Shown in pieces: positions 34,914-48,830 of a DNA stretch of 64,000 nt. The stretch is from JACCVG01 sp963790245 (GTDB lineage: Bacteria > Actinomycetota > Thermoleophilia > Solirubrobacterales > Thermoleophilaceae). The stretch is taken from the NCBI GenBank assembly GCA_963790245.1, contig CAWBNP010000002.1, positions 1,054,001-1,118,000 on the forward strand. Direction: 5' to 3'. The notes under the pieces were generated by a model. That model saw nothing but the letters and a program-made list of their open reading frames with translations. It had not been told where the DNA came from and made no database searches. A program made the translations under genes and the position numbers. The stretch's first letter is position 1, and each line of letters begins with the position of its first letter.

Positions 34914-36572
34914 ATGACCACGAACACGATGACTGGCATGCGGTGGTGGGGCTGGGGCGCCGACGGACACGATCGACCGCTGCCCGTGGCGGCCCAACAG
35001 CTGATACGCGAAGAGTTCGGGGTTCCAGAGGGGCGCAGCATCCCTGCCGACTTCCCCGCGGTCCGACTCCCCGACTCCCGACTTTCTCCTGCGGCGCGTG
35101 CCGCTCTGGGACGGGTGGTGGGCGTAGAGCACGTCGACGATCGCTTCCAGACCCGCCTCACACGGGCGGCCGGGCGTAGCTATCCAGACCTGCTCGCGCT
35201 CCGTAGCGGCATCCTCGAGCGCGCACCCGACGCGGTCCTCATGCCGGGGTCCGCCGTTGAAGTGGCCGCGCTGCTCGCCGAATGCGCCACCCTCGGCGTC
35301 GCGGTAGTTCCGTTCGGCGGCGGAACGAGCGTCGTCGGAGGCGTCGATCCCGTCAGCGCGCAGTTCGATGCGGTGGTCAGTGTCGACATGCGCCGTCTCA
35401 ACCAGGTGCTCGAGGTCGATCACCGCTCGCAGCTGGCCACCGTCGAGGCCGGGATCCTCGGACCGGAGCTCGAGGCCGAGCTAGGACGGCGCGGCCTGAC
35501 CCTCGGTCACTTCCCGCAGAGCTTCGAGTTCTCGACACTCGGGGGCTGGGTCGCCACCCGCTCGGCGGGCCAGGCCTCGACCGGCTACGGGCGGATCGAT
35601 GAGCTGGTTGTGTCGCTGAAGATGTCGACCCCATCGGGCGAAGTCGACGCGCGGACCGTCCCGGCCAGCGCCGCTGGGCCGGACCTCCGCGAGCTGATGA
35701 TCGGCTCGGAGGGGACGCTCGGGATCATCACCGAGGTAACGGTACGCGTCCGTCCGGTCCCGGAGGCCAAGCGGTATGAGGCGTGGTCGCTGAAGAGCTT
35801 CGAGGCCGGGGCCGAAGCGCTGCGTGAACTCGAGCAGTCGGGCGCCGCCCCGGACATCGCACGGCTCTCGGACATGGAGGAGACCCGCCTCTCGTTGACG
35901 CTCTCGGGGGGCGGCGCCGCGGTCGCGGCGCTACAGCGCTACCTGCGAATGCGCGGCCACGCCGGGGGCTGCCTGATGGTGCTCGGCTACGAGGACAGCC
36001 CGGCGCGCGTGGCTGAACGCCGCCGCCACACTGCAGCGGTCCTATCCGACTGGGGAGCGTTGAAGCTCGGGACCGCCCCCGGACGGAAGTGGGAGGCGGG
36101 CCGCTTCCACGGCCCCTACGTGCGCGACGAGCTGATGTCGCGCGGGGTGCTCGTCGACACGCTCGAGACCGCGACTACGTGGACCAATCTCCAGCCGCTG
36201 CACGCTGCCGTCCGGGGAGCACTGACCGGAGCGCTCGGTGAGCGGGGCACGCCCGCGCGCGTCATGTGCCACATCTCGCATCTCTACCCGACTGGCGCCT
36301 CGCTCTACTTCACCTTCCTCGCGCGAGCGGAGCGAGGGCGAGAGCTGGAGCAATGGCGCGCCGCCAAACGAGCCGCAGGCGACGCCATCATGGCCAACGG
36401 CGGCACGATCACCCACCACCACGCCGTCGGGCTGGATCACGCGGCATGGCTGGAGCCGGAGATCGGGGCGCTCGGAGTGGATCTCTTGAGGGCCGCCAAG
36501 CGGCGGCTCGATCCTGCCGGGATCATGAATCCCGGCAAGCTCGCCGACGGATACCCGGCATCAACCGGCTAG
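34914..36572 (+). CDS. FAD-binding oxidase of the alkyldihydroxyacetonephosphate synthase (AGPS) type
   Basis: A 552-residue flavoprotein of the VAO/PCMH fold. The start MRWWGWG is typical of bacterial AGPS-like proteins. The FAD domain has VVPFGGGTSVVGGVDP and GSEGTLGIITEVTVRVRP, with TLGHFPQSFEFSTLGGWVATRSAGQASTGYG containing the substrate-loop signature. The C-terminal part ends with NGGTITHHHAVGLDHAAW, the histidine triplet of AGPS. It may make ether-lipid precursors or act as a glycolate/lactate-type oxidase. TAGGGT lies exactly 7 nt before the ATG. The following SDR begins 10 bases after the stop. Confidence 0.87.
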   Translation: MTTNTMTGMRWWGWGADGHDRPLPVAAQQLIREEFGVPEGRSIPADFPAVRLPDSRLSPAARAALGRVVGVEHVDDRFQTRLTRAAGRSYPDLLALRSGILERAPDAVLMPGSAVEVAALLAECATLGVAVVPFGGGTSVVGGVDPVSAQFDAVVSVDMRRLNQVLEVDHRSQLATVEAGILGPELEAELGRRGLTLGHFPQSFEFSTLGGWVATRSAGQASTGYGRIDELVVSLKMSTPSGEVDARTVPASAAGPDLRELMIGSEGTLGIITEVTVRVRPVPEAKRYEAWSLKSFEAGAEALRELEQSGAAPDIARLSDMEETRLSLTLSGGGAAVAALQRYLRMRGHAGGCLMVLGYEDSPARVAERRRHTAAVLSDWGALKLGTAPGRKWEAGRFHGPYVRDELMSRGVLVDTLETATTWTNLQPLHAAVRGALTGALGERGTPARVMCHISHLYPTGASLYFTFLARAERGRELEQWRAAKRAAGDAIMANGGTITHHHAVGLDHAAWLEPEIGALGVDLLRAAKRRLDPAGIMNPGKLADGYPASTG

Positions 36573-36582
36573 CCTAAGCCGC

Positions 36583-37485
36583 GTGAGCAGGCGCTACGAC
36601 GTCAATGGCCGCACCGTGTTCGTCACGGGCGCCGCCCGCGGAATCGGCGCCGAAGCTGCTCGCCGTCTGCACGGCAAGGGCGCGAACGTCGCGCTCGTGG
36701 GGCTCGAGGCCGAGCTACTCGAGGCGCTCGCCGCCGAGCTCGGTGACCGAGCCGCCGCGTTCGAGGCCGACGTCACCGACAGCGACGCCCTCGACCGGGC
36801 GGTCGAGGGCACGGTGGCCCGCTTCGGCGGTATCGACGTCGCGATCGCCAACGCCGGCCTCCACTACATCGGAGCGCTCGCCACCGCGCCGATGGAGCAG
36901 CTCGAACGGGAGATCGAAGTCAACCTGCTCGGCGTGCTGCGCACCGATCGCGCGGTGATCGGCCAGATTCTCGAGCGCAAGGGCTACCTGCTCAACGTCG
37001 CCTCGCTGGCGGCCGGCATGCACGCCCCCCTGATGTCCTCCTACGCCGCGTCGAAGGCTGGCGTGGAGGGGCTGACCAACTCCCTGCGGCAGGAGACCGC
37101 CCCGTCCGGCGCGCGCGTCGGATGCGCCTATTTCGGCTTTATCGACACCGATCTCGTGCGCGGGTCCTTCGCCCACCCCTCGACCGAAGTGATGATGGGT
37201 CTGGTGCCCGGGTTCGTTCGGCGTTCAGCTCCGCTCGAGCGGGCGATCGACGCGATCGAGCGTGGAGTGGAGCGGCGTTCGGCGCGCGTTTGGGCGCCGC
37301 GTTTCGTCGGGCCGCTGCTGGCGGCCCGGGGATTGGTCCAGCCGCTGACCGAGCTACAGGCGATCCGCTCTCGCGATCTGCCGAAAGCGCTCGAACTCGC
37401 TGATCCGGCCCAGAACCCGTCGGTGGCCGTGCAGCACTCGGCGCTCGGGATCGCGGCGTCGGTCGAACCCGCGGACCGCGCGTAG
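36583..37485 (+). CDS. Short-chain dehydrogenase/reductase
   Basis: A 300-residue classical SDR starting with GTG. The cofactor motif is TVFVTGAARGIGAEAAR, NAG motif VAIANAGLHYIGAL, catalytic serine in NVASLAAGMH and YxxxK in SYAASKAGVEGL. The preference for NAD or NADP is not clear from the sequence. TAGCCT lies 7 nt before the GTG, so it may have its own transcript as well as read-through from the AGPS-like gene. A role in ether-lipid or fatty-alcohol metabolism with its neighbour is inferred only from adjacency. Confidence 0.9.
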   Translation: MSRRYDVNGRTVFVTGAARGIGAEAARRLHGKGANVALVGLEAELLEALAAELGDRAAAFEADVTDSDALDRAVEGTVARFGGIDVAIANAGLHYIGALATAPMEQLEREIEVNLLGVLRTDRAVIGQILERKGYLLNVASLAAGMHAPLMSSYAASKAGVEGLTNSLRQETAPSGARVGCAYFGFIDTDLVRGSFAHPSTEVMMGLVPGFVRRSAPLERAIDAIERGVERRSARVWAPRFVGPLLAARGLVQPLTELQAIRSRDLPKALELADPAQNPSVAVQHSALGIAASVEPADRA

Positions 37486-37714
37486 CTCGACCTCCTACCG
37501 ACGCTCAGAAGCTGGGCCGCTCGGCCGGCGTTTCGGCGGCACTCGCACCGGTTGGACCTCGCCGCTCAGGTCGGAATCCGGATCCACGAGAGCGGCATTC
37601 TGGTGATGCTCGCGCGCGAGGGCTCCCTCGCGGTCGGCGACCTGGGCGCGCTCCTGGGCGCCCGCGCTCTCGCGACGAGCGATCGTCGAGCGGATAATCC
37701 GATACGTTCGGCCG

Positions 37715-38482
37715 ATGAGCGACAGCGTGGTCCTGACCGAGCGCCGTGACGGCGTCCTCATCATCACCCTGAACCGCCCGGAGGCGCGCAACGCGGTCAA
37801 CGGCGCCCTGGCGGCAGGACTCGCCGCGGCGCTCGAAGAGCTCGACGCCGATGAGGACCTGAGCATCGGCGTCCTGACCGGCGCCGCTCAGACTTTCTGC
37901 GCCGGGATGGACTTGAAGGCCTTCGTGACCGGCGAGTCGCCGTTCATCGACGGACGCGGGTTCGCGGGCATCACCATCCGCTCGGCCGACAAGCCATTGA
38001 TCGCCGCCGTCGAGGGCTACGCGCTGGCGGGCGGCTTCGAAGTCGCGCTCAGTTGCGACCTGATCGTCGCCTCGCGCGAGGCCAAGTTCGGAATCCCGGA
38101 GGTCAAGCGATCGCTGGTCGCCGCCGCCGGCGCGCTGATCCGGCTGCCGAAGCGGATCCCCTACCACGTGGCGATGGAGCTCGCCCTGACCGGCGACCCG
38201 ATCGACGCGGCTCGCGCGTACGAACTCGGAGTCGTCAACCGGGTCGTCGAAGCCGGCTCCGCGCTCGAGGAGGCGCTCGGCCTCGCCGCGTCGATCGCGG
38301 GGAACGGACCGCTCGCCCTGGCCGCTTCCAAGCAGATCGTCGCCAACGCCCCCGACTGGATGGAGGCCGAGGCGTGGGAGCGCCAAGGCGAGATCGCGGG
38401 TCCGGTCTTCGGCTCCGAGGACGCGCGCGAAGGCGCCGTCGCGTTCGCTGAGAAGCGACCGCCCGTCTGGAAGGGTCGCTGA
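37715..38482 (+). CDS. Enoyl-CoA hydratase/isomerase (crotonase) family protein
   Basis: A 255-residue crotonase. The oxyanion-hole segment is FCAGMDLKAFVTG, the second loop is EGYALAGGFEVALSCDLIVAS with the first catalytic glutamate, and FGIPEVKRSLVAAAGAL carries the second acid position. The C-terminal trimerisation helix is present. Both acids being in place suggests a hydratase, though isomerases and hydrolases share the pattern. TACGTT lies 6 nt before the ATG. A 229-base stretch with no convincing gene precedes it. Confidence 0.9.
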   Translation: MSDSVVLTERRDGVLIITLNRPEARNAVNGALAAGLAAALEELDADEDLSIGVLTGAAQTFCAGMDLKAFVTGESPFIDGRGFAGITIRSADKPLIAAVEGYALAGGFEVALSCDLIVASREAKFGIPEVKRSLVAAAGALIRLPKRIPYHVAMELALTGDPIDAARAYELGVVNRVVEAGSALEEALGLAASIAGNGPLALAASKQIVANAPDWMEAEAWERQGEIAGPVFGSEDAREGAVAFAEKRPPVWKGR

Positions 38483-38516
38483 GCTCCGACCGACCGGCTG
38501 TGGCAGGCTGATCGCC

Positions 38517-39409
<893 letters not shown>

Positions 39410-39410
<1 letters not shown>

Positions 39411-40177
39411 TGCGACGCCTGGACCCGGCAGCAATCGGCGGCATCATGAGCCGCGAGGTCGCGAACTTCCGGACCTTCTGGAAAGCGACCACCTTCTCGA
39501 GCGTGCTCGAGCCGACGGTCTACCTGCTGGCGTTCGGCCTGGGGCTTGGCGCGACCCTGATCGATCGCGTCGACGGCCTCTCCTACGTCGAGTTCGTCGG
39601 GACCGGCATGGTCGCGACCGCGGTGATCTTCTCGAGCGCGCTGCCGGCGATGTTCGGCACCTTCGTCAAGCACCGCTTCCAGCGAACCTACGACGCCATC
39701 CTCGCCGCGCCCGTCGACGTCGAGGAGCTCGTCACGGCGGAGATGCTCTGGATCGGCCTGCGCGCCGGGTTCTACGGCTGCTTTCCGCTGCTGGTCTCGA
39801 TGCTCTTCGGGCTCGACCCCGCACTCGGAATGCTGCTCGTGCCGATCTTCTGCTTCTTCACCGCGCTCGGATTCGCCGCGTTCGGAATCGCCGTAGCGGC
39901 GTCGGTAGCCAAAATCGATCAGTTCAACTACGTGACGACGCTCGTCATCACACCGCTCTTCCTGGTCGCGGGCACGTTCTTCCCGATCGACGGGCTCCCG
40001 GAAGCCGTCCAGGCCGCCGCCCAGCTGAATCCGCTCCACCACCTCGTCGAGCTCGTCCGCCACTCGGCGTTCGGATTCGTCGCGACCGACCTGATCCGCT
40101 TCGGAGTGCTGGTCGCGTTCGCGGTCGTGCTCTGGAGAATCGCCGTTCGCCGCATGAGCGCTCGCCTGATCGACTGA
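39410..40177 (+). CDS. ABC-2 type permease (NodJ type)
   Basis: A 255-residue membrane protein with six hydrophobic helices. After the first segment (NFRTFWKATTFSSVLEPTVYLLAFGLGLG) comes YVEFVGTGMVATAVIFSSALPAMFGTFVKHRFQRTYDAILAAPV, which is the ABC-2 family signature, and near the end the FLVAGTFFPIDGLPEAVQ and LNPLHHLVELVRHSAFG motifs of NodJ. It starts with GTG overlapping the ATPase stop. Together the two form a complete exporter (two copies of each subunit). Confidence 0.92.
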
Positions 40178-40206
40178 GAAAGCGGTTGAACGGGTAGAGC
40201 CCGGTC

Positions 40207-40452
40207 ATGAACGACGACACACAGCCGGACCGCAGCGACGACCAACAGCCGGAATCAGCCGAAGGCGAGCAGGCCTCGGAGGCCTCCGAGGAGATGCCCG
40301 AAGAAGTCAGCGGCGAGGGCGCGACGCCACTCGGCAGTAGTGATCAGTACTCATCGGCGCCCGGCCCGCATGGCCTCGGCCCGGTGACCGGCCACCCAGA
40401 TGACGAAGACGAGTCTCCGGGGCTCGCCCCGCTCGAGAAGGAAGCGGAATGA
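40207..40452 (+). CDS. Small acidic, probably disordered protein
   Basis: An 81-residue protein rich in Glu, Asp, Ser, Gln and Pro (DDTQPDRSDDQQPESAEGEQ, then EMPEEVSGEGATPLGSSD), with no hydrophobic core or cysteine. It starts 29 bases after the permease stop. Its stop overlaps the start of the next gene by 4 bases (ATGA), which supports it as a translated gene. No family recognised. Confidence 0.55.
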   Translation: MNDDTQPDRSDDQQPESAEGEQASEASEEMPEEVSGEGATPLGSSDQYSSAPGPHGLGPVTGHPDDEDESPGLAPLEKEAE

Positions 40453-40961
40453 GCGATTCGAGAGACCACCTCCAGACCTACCTGCAAGACCACGCCGCCG
40501 GCTCGCAGGGCGGTGTCGCGCTGGTCGAACGCGCGGCGGAGAACAACCAGGGCACCGAGCTCGGGGCGTTCCTGGAGCAGCTGACACGCGAGATTGCCGC
40601 CGATCAGGAGGCGCTCAACTCGATCATGGACTCGGTCGGCGCGTCACGCAGCCAGATCAAGGAAGTCGTCGCCAGTATCGGCGAGAAGGCGGCGCGACTC
40701 AAGCCGAACGATCAGCTGACCGGATACTCACCGCTCAGCCGGGTGATCGAGCTGGAGGGCCTGCTGCTCGGAGTGTCGGGCAAACGGGCGCTATGGGAGG
40801 CGCTCGATGCGGTGTCAGCCTCCTATCCGGAACTGGACGCCACGCAGATCCGCACGCTGCACGAGCGTGCGGAAGCGCAGATCGAAGGCCTGCGGACCCA
40901 CCGGCTGCAGGCGGTGATCACCGCGATGGGAACGGACCACGGCGTGACCTCTGACAGTTAG
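40449..40961 (+). CDS. Helical-bundle protein of unknown function
   Basis: A 170-residue protein predicted to be almost all helix: HLQTYLQDHAAGSQGGVALVERAAEN, ELGAFLEQLTREIAADQEALNSIMDSVGAS, SPLSRVIELEGLLLGVSGKRALWEALDAV and TQIRTLHERAEAQIEGLRTHRL. The pattern, with H/E/D residues on four helices, looks like a ferritin-like four-helix bundle, but metal ligands cannot be assigned confidently. It is coupled to the acidic mini-protein upstream. No named family was recognised. Confidence 0.62.
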   Translation: MSDSRDHLQTYLQDHAAGSQGGVALVERAAENNQGTELGAFLEQLTREIAADQEALNSIMDSVGASRSQIKEVVASIGEKAARLKPNDQLTGYSPLSRVIELEGLLLGVSGKRALWEALDAVSASYPELDATQIRTLHERAEAQIEGLRTHRLQAVITAMGTDHGVTSDS

Positions 40962-40980
40962 AGCCCCTTTGTAGCTCTTC

Positions 40981-41008
40981 TTGACAGCGCGGGGGCTCGG
41001 TGTAAACT
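40981..41008 (+). promoter_or_regulatory. Near-consensus promoter of the alkB operon
   Basis: TTGACA (40981-40986) and TAAACT (41003-41008) are separated by 16 bases and include a TG just before the -10. The -10 ends 7 bases before the alkB ATG, so transcription should start at or next to the A of ATG and give a leaderless mRNA. A repressor site overlapping this promoter (for example for the TetR protein of the operon) would be expected, but no clear palindrome was seen. Confidence 0.75.
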
Positions 41009-41015
41009 GCGCGCC

Positions 41016-42173
41016 ATGTCAACAACCATTGCTGAACCCACCTGGCGCGACGGTAAGCGCTATGCCTGGCTGCTGGGGCTGCTTGTCCCGACCCTTCCGT
41101 TTCTGACCTATGGCCTCGTCGAACTGACCGGCCTCGGGCTGCTCTGGTTCTTCGGGCCGATCCTCGTCTTCGGGATCTTCCCGATCCTCGACCTGATCGT
41201 CGGCACCGATTCGGATAATCCGCCCGACAGCCTGATCAAGTGGCTCGAACAGGACCGCTACTACCGCTGGTGTACCTACGCCTACCTGCCGATCCAGTAC
41301 GGCGGCCTGATCTTCGCGTGCTGGCTCTGGTCCAGCGGCAGCTTGACGCTGGTCGACAGCCTCGGCCTCGCGGTGTCGGTCGCCATGGTCAGCGGTATTG
41401 CGATCAACACCGCCCACGAGCTCGGCCACAAGCGCGGCGACCTCGAGCGCTGGCTCAGCAAGGTCGCCCTCGCCCAGAGCGGCTACGGCCACTTCTTCAT
41501 CGAGCACAACCGCGGCCATCACGTTCGCGTGGCGACACCCGAGGATCCCGCGAGCTCGCGGCTGGGTGAGAACTTCTGGCTGTTCCTGCCCCGCACCGTG
41601 GCCGGGAGCCTGCGTTCGAGCTGGGAGCTGGAAGCGGTGCGACTTGACCGAATGGGCAAGCCACACCTCAGCATCCACAACGACGTCCTCAACGCATGGC
41701 TGATGACCGTCGTCCTGTTCGCGGGCCTGACGGCGGTGTTCGGCTGGGTCGTGCTCCCGTTCCTGCTGATCCAAGCGGTGATCGGATTCTCGCTGCTCGA
41801 GGTCGTCAACTACCTCGAGCACTACGGTCTCCTCCGCCAACACCGCGACGACGGTCGCTATGAGCGCTGCGCCCCGGAGCACAGCTGGAACAGCAACAAC
41901 GTCGCATCCAATGTCCTGCTCTACCACCTCCAGCGCCACTCCGATCACCACGCCAACCCGATGCGCCGCTACCAGGCCTTGCGCCACTTCGACGAGGCCC
42001 CCCAGCTGCCGACGGGTTACGCGGGCATGATCGTCCTCGCCCTCCTTCCCCCACTCTGGCGCCGCGTGATGGACCACCGTGTGCTGGAGCACTACGAGGG
42101 TGATCTGAGACGGGCAAACGTCTACCCGCGCAAGCGCGCGCGGGTTCTGGCCCGCTACGGAGCAACGCCCTGA
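41016..42173 (+). CDS. alkB: Alkane 1-monooxygenase (non-haem di-iron membrane hydroxylase)
   Basis: Hydroxylates the terminal carbon of n-alkanes using O2 and electrons from rubredoxin. It has 385 residues with six hydrophobic helices. The eight-histidine di-iron motif is complete: HELGHK (residues 134-139), EHNRGHH (163-169) and LQRHSDHH (about 305-312), plus the alkB-specific NYLEHYG motif. The length and motifs separate it from fatty-acid desaturases and xylene monooxygenases. Its TGA overlaps the rubredoxin ATG by one base. The promoter is strong and leaderless. Confidence 0.97.
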   Translation: MSTTIAEPTWRDGKRYAWLLGLLVPTLPFLTYGLVELTGLGLLWFFGPILVFGIFPILDLIVGTDSDNPPDSLIKWLEQDRYYRWCTYAYLPIQYGGLIFACWLWSSGSLTLVDSLGLAVSVAMVSGIAINTAHELGHKRGDLERWLSKVALAQSGYGHFFIEHNRGHHVRVATPEDPASSRLGENFWLFLPRTVAGSLRSSWELEAVRLDRMGKPHLSIHNDVLNAWLMTVVLFAGLTAVFGWVVLPFLLIQAVIGFSLLEVVNYLEHYGLLRQHRDDGRYERCAPEHSWNSNNVASNVLLYHLQRHSDHHANPMRRYQALRHFDEAPQLPTGYAGMIVLALLPPLWRRVMDHRVLEHYEGDLRRANVYPRKRARVLARYGATP

Positions 42174-42337
42174 TGGCCCGCTTCGAGTGCCCCGGCTGCG
42201 GATATGTCTATGACGAGCAGAAGGGCAACCCGCGCGAGGGATTCCCGCCCGGCACGCCCTGGAGCGATGTGCCCGACGATTGGGCCTGCCCCGACTGCGG
42301 TGTTCGCGACAAAGTCGACTTCGAGCCGCCCGGCTGA
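42173..42337 (+). CDS. Rubredoxin
   Basis: A 54-residue electron carrier that passes electrons to AlkB. The four iron ligands are in CPGCGY and CPDCGV, with the conserved aromatic and acidic core (YDEQKGNPREGFPPGTPWSD, DDWACPDC). The CPxCG spacing in both halves is the AlkG2-type rubredoxin able to support alkane hydroxylation. It starts inside the alkB stop (TGATG) and its own TGA overlaps the TetR ATG in the same way. No rubredoxin reductase gene is in the window. Confidence 0.96.
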   Translation: MARFECPGCGYVYDEQKGNPREGFPPGTPWSDVPDDWACPDCGVRDKVDFEPPG

Positions 42338-42960
42338 TGGCCAAGGCCGCAACCGCTTCGCCCGTCCGCACACCGTACGCCGTCGCGGCGCGCGAGTTGC
42401 TGCGCGACACGCTGATGGACGCCGCGCGCGAAGAGCTTGGCCGGCGCAACTGGTCCGAGGTGACGATGGCCGAGATCGCGCTTCTCGCGGGGGTCAGCCG
42501 CCAAACGCTCTACAACGAGTTCGGCTCGCGTGAGGCGTTCGCGCAGGCGTTCGTCCTGCGCGAGGGCGACCGCTTCCTGGTCGCCGTCGAGGAGGCCCTC
42601 CTTGCGCGGACCGACGATCCGGCCGGCGCGCTCGAAGCCGCCTTCGACGTCTTCCTGACGGCCGCCGGGGACGACCCACTCGTGCGAACGGCCGTCTTCG
42701 ACAGCGGGTCTGACGGGCTGTTGCCCCTGGTCACCACCCAGGGCAAACCACTGGTCGAGCGCGCAGCCGAGCGGCTGGCCGCGGTGATTGCGCGTGGCTG
42801 GCCTCAGGTCGCCAACGCCGACGCCGAACTGCTCGCCGAGTCGGTCGTCCGGCTTGCGATCAGCTACGCCGCTCTGCCCAAGGGGCCGGCAACCATGACC
42901 GCCGCCTCAGTGGCGCGCCTTCTCGGCCCCTATCTGGAACGAGCCGTCAGGCGGTCCTGA
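42337..42960 (+). CDS. TetR family regulator of the alkane operon
   Basis: A 207-residue regulator starting at the ATG that overlaps the rubredoxin stop. The DNA-binding domain is RRNWSEVTMAEIALLAGVSRQTLYNEFGSREAF with recognition helix SRQTLYNEFG. The rest is a helical ligand domain. The alkB-rubredoxin-tetR gene order matches the actinobacterial arrangement in which the regulator (AlkX/AlkU type) represses its own operon and senses fatty acids or alkanes. The in-operon position supports autoregulation. Confidence 0.92.
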   Translation: MAKAATASPVRTPYAVAARELLRDTLMDAAREELGRRNWSEVTMAEIALLAGVSRQTLYNEFGSREAFAQAFVLREGDRFLVAVEEALLARTDDPAGALEAAFDVFLTAAGDDPLVRTAVFDSGSDGLLPLVTTQGKPLVERAAERLAAVIARGWPQVANADAELLAESVVRLAISYAALPKGPATMTAASVARLLGPYLERAVRRS

Positions 42961-43012
42961 AGCGGCGCGTCAGGGCAGCGAAGAAGCCGAGCTCGACGAA
43001 GGCCGTGGAGCG

Positions 43013-44657
<1,645 letters not shown>

Positions 44658-44743
44658 CTCTCTCCTCCTGGGTCGCGGGGAGCAGATGCTCGCATGTTCC
44701 CTGTCGATGCGGTCGAGCGCTTCTTGCCGCTATCTCATCCGGG

Positions 44744-47140
<2,397 letters not shown>

Positions 47141-47185
47141 GCTGGCGAACCGGACGCCGTCGCCGGGCCCGGTGCGAAGACCCGG

Positions 47186-48109
47186 TCAGCCGCCCTCCCA
47201 CACCACCGGCCCGGCGACGATCACATGGCTAGTCAATCGTCTGCCAAGCACCTCCTGCGCGGCACGCGAGGTCTCGATCAGGGCGTCGAGATCGATCCCG
47301 GTCCCGATGTCCATCTCGTGCAACATGCTGACCAAATCCTCGGTGGCGATGTTGCCGGTCGACCCTGGCGGGACCGGGCAACCGCCGAGCTCGCCAAAGC
47401 TCGACTCGAAGCTCGTGACCCCGGCTCCCAGTGCGGCGAGCACGTTCGCAAGGCCCTGGCCGCGCGTGTTGTGGAAATGCGCGGTCAGCTCGAGTCCCGG
47501 AAGCTCGGCGAACGCCCTGCTGAAGAAGGCCGCAACCTGCCTGGGGTTCGCCATTCCGGTCGTGTCTCCGAACCCGAGTTCATCGACCCCGGCCACGGCG
47601 AGCCGTTCGCCGATCTCGAATACCTTTGAAGGGTCGACCGGCCCCTCGTACGGACAACCGAACGCGGTCGCGATCACGGCGCTGCAGCGGAGCCCCTCGC
47701 CCTTGACCTGCGGCACCATCCGCTCCAGCGCCTCGATCGACTCCTCGATCGACCGGTTGACGTTTTTCTTGTTGTGGCTCTCGGAGGCGCTGAGGAAGAG
47801 CGCCACGTCGTGGAAAAGATCCCTCTGCTCGAGGGCCGTGCGTAGGCCATGCTCGTTGGGAACGAGGACCGAGAGATCGACGCCGGCCGGGACTTCGATG
47901 CCTCTCAGGACGGGGATCGCATCGTCGAGTTGGGGAATCACGTCGGGCCGGACAAAACTCGCGACCTCGATCCGGTTGAGGCCGGTCCGGGCCAGTCCAT
48001 CGATCAGCCGGATCTTGTCCTCGGTGGCGATCCGCTCCGGCTCGTTCTGGAATCCGTCGCGCGGTCCCACCTCGCGGATCCGGACCTGGGCAGGAAGCTC
48101 GGGGTTCAT
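47186..48109 (-). CDS. Hydroxymethylglutaryl-CoA lyase
   Basis: Splits HMG-CoA to acetyl-CoA and acetoacetate in leucine breakdown. It has 307 residues of a TIM-barrel DRE-type lyase: IREVGPRDGFQNE (metal and catalytic Arg/Asp), FLSASESHNKKNVNRS, FGCPYEGP, GDTTGMANPRQV, AHFHNTRGQGLANV (metal histidines) and the cysteine loop GGCPVPPGSTGNIATED. I chose ATG 48109, with TAGTGT 8 nt upstream; GTG 48121 is the alternative. It is convergent with the UvrA-like gene. Confidence 0.94.
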   Translation of the reverse strand: MNPELPAQVRIREVGPRDGFQNEPERIATEDKIRLIDGLARTGLNRIEVASFVRPDVIPQLDDAIPVLRGIEVPAGVDLSVLVPNEHGLRTALEQRDLFHDVALFLSASESHNKKNVNRSIEESIEALERMVPQVKGEGLRCSAVIATAFGCPYEGPVDPSKVFEIGERLAVAGVDELGFGDTTGMANPRQVAAFFSRAFAELPGLELTAHFHNTRGQGLANVLAALGAGVTSFESSFGELGGCPVPPGSTGNIATEDLVSMLHEMDIGTGIDLDALIETSRAAQEVLGRRLTSHVIVAGPVVWEGG

Positions 48110-48257
48110 TCTCTTAGACACTAGAGCCGCTTCGATTTGAACATGGGCGACCGGATCGGTGCCCCGCGGCGGTGGACGACTATCCGCCGGCAGCGTCAGT
48201 GGTGCGCGGCCAGTTCACGAATCTGCACGTACTCCTCGACCGAGCCGGGCCGCGCGC

Positions 48258-48665
48258 TCATCCGGGGCCTCGCTCGACGCGTGTCGCGCCCTCGGCGGGC
48301 TGCATCCACGGCTGGGCCGAACTGCCCCACACCTCGACCTGCGGCGCGAGCCAGGAGGTGTCCTCGAGCGTGCCCGCCTTGATGAACACGAGGCCGGGCA
48401 TCTCGGGCAGCGTCGTCATTATCGGAGAGCCGCAGTTCGAGCAGAAACTCCGCTGCGCGGGGGTCCCGCGATCCTCACCGACGGTCTCGAACGAGGACAA
48501 CGAGTCGCCCGAGACCCTGAACGCGGGCTTCGGGACGCCGACCAAAATCGAGCCGACCGAGCCCGTCGAGCGCTGGCAGTCGGTGCAGTGACAGAACGCC
48601 TGCATCGCCGGGTCGCCGTCGGCCTCGTAGGTGACCTGCCCGCACAAGCAATGGCCCTTGATCAC
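48258..48665 (-). CDS. GFA/CENP-V family zinc protein
   Basis: A 135-residue member of the glutathione-dependent-formaldehyde-activating family, which binds two zinc ions. The start is GTG at 48665 with GGGAG upstream. Zinc ligands are in GHCLCGQVTYE, FCHCTDCQRSTGS and SFCSNCGSPI, all intact. The C-terminal part (AGTLEDTSWLAPQVEVWGSS) is the family beta layer. The enzyme activity of most members is unproven. A decayed relative lies at 17346-17690, where the CHC motif is interrupted by a stop. Confidence 0.88.
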   Translation of the reverse strand: MIKGHCLCGQVTYEADGDPAMQAFCHCTDCQRSTGSVGSILVGVPKPAFRVSGDSLSSFETVGEDRGTPAQRSFCSNCGSPIMTTLPEMPGLVFIKAGTLEDTSWLAPQVEVWGSSAQPWMQPAEGATRVERGPG

Positions 48666-48830
48666 GGCATCTCCCTTCCTAGCCAGCCCCGATAGAAGCC
48701 TTCCATGTCGGGAAACATACCCGTGCGCGCCCGGGTAGCACGGCCGCTCGCCGAACGGCGTCACGAGAAGGAGTGGTCTCGTGCCCCGTGCCCACGCGCT
48801 AAGGTCGCGGCCCCTACGGAGAGGATCCGG

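Noticed and set aside
37495..37714. Possible small minus-strand gene (REHHQNAALVDPDSDLSGEV region) between the SDR and the crotonase
   Set aside because: No start codon with a ribosome site or TANNNT spacing was found, and similar open frames are common in GC-rich antisense; kept as an unexplained stretch.
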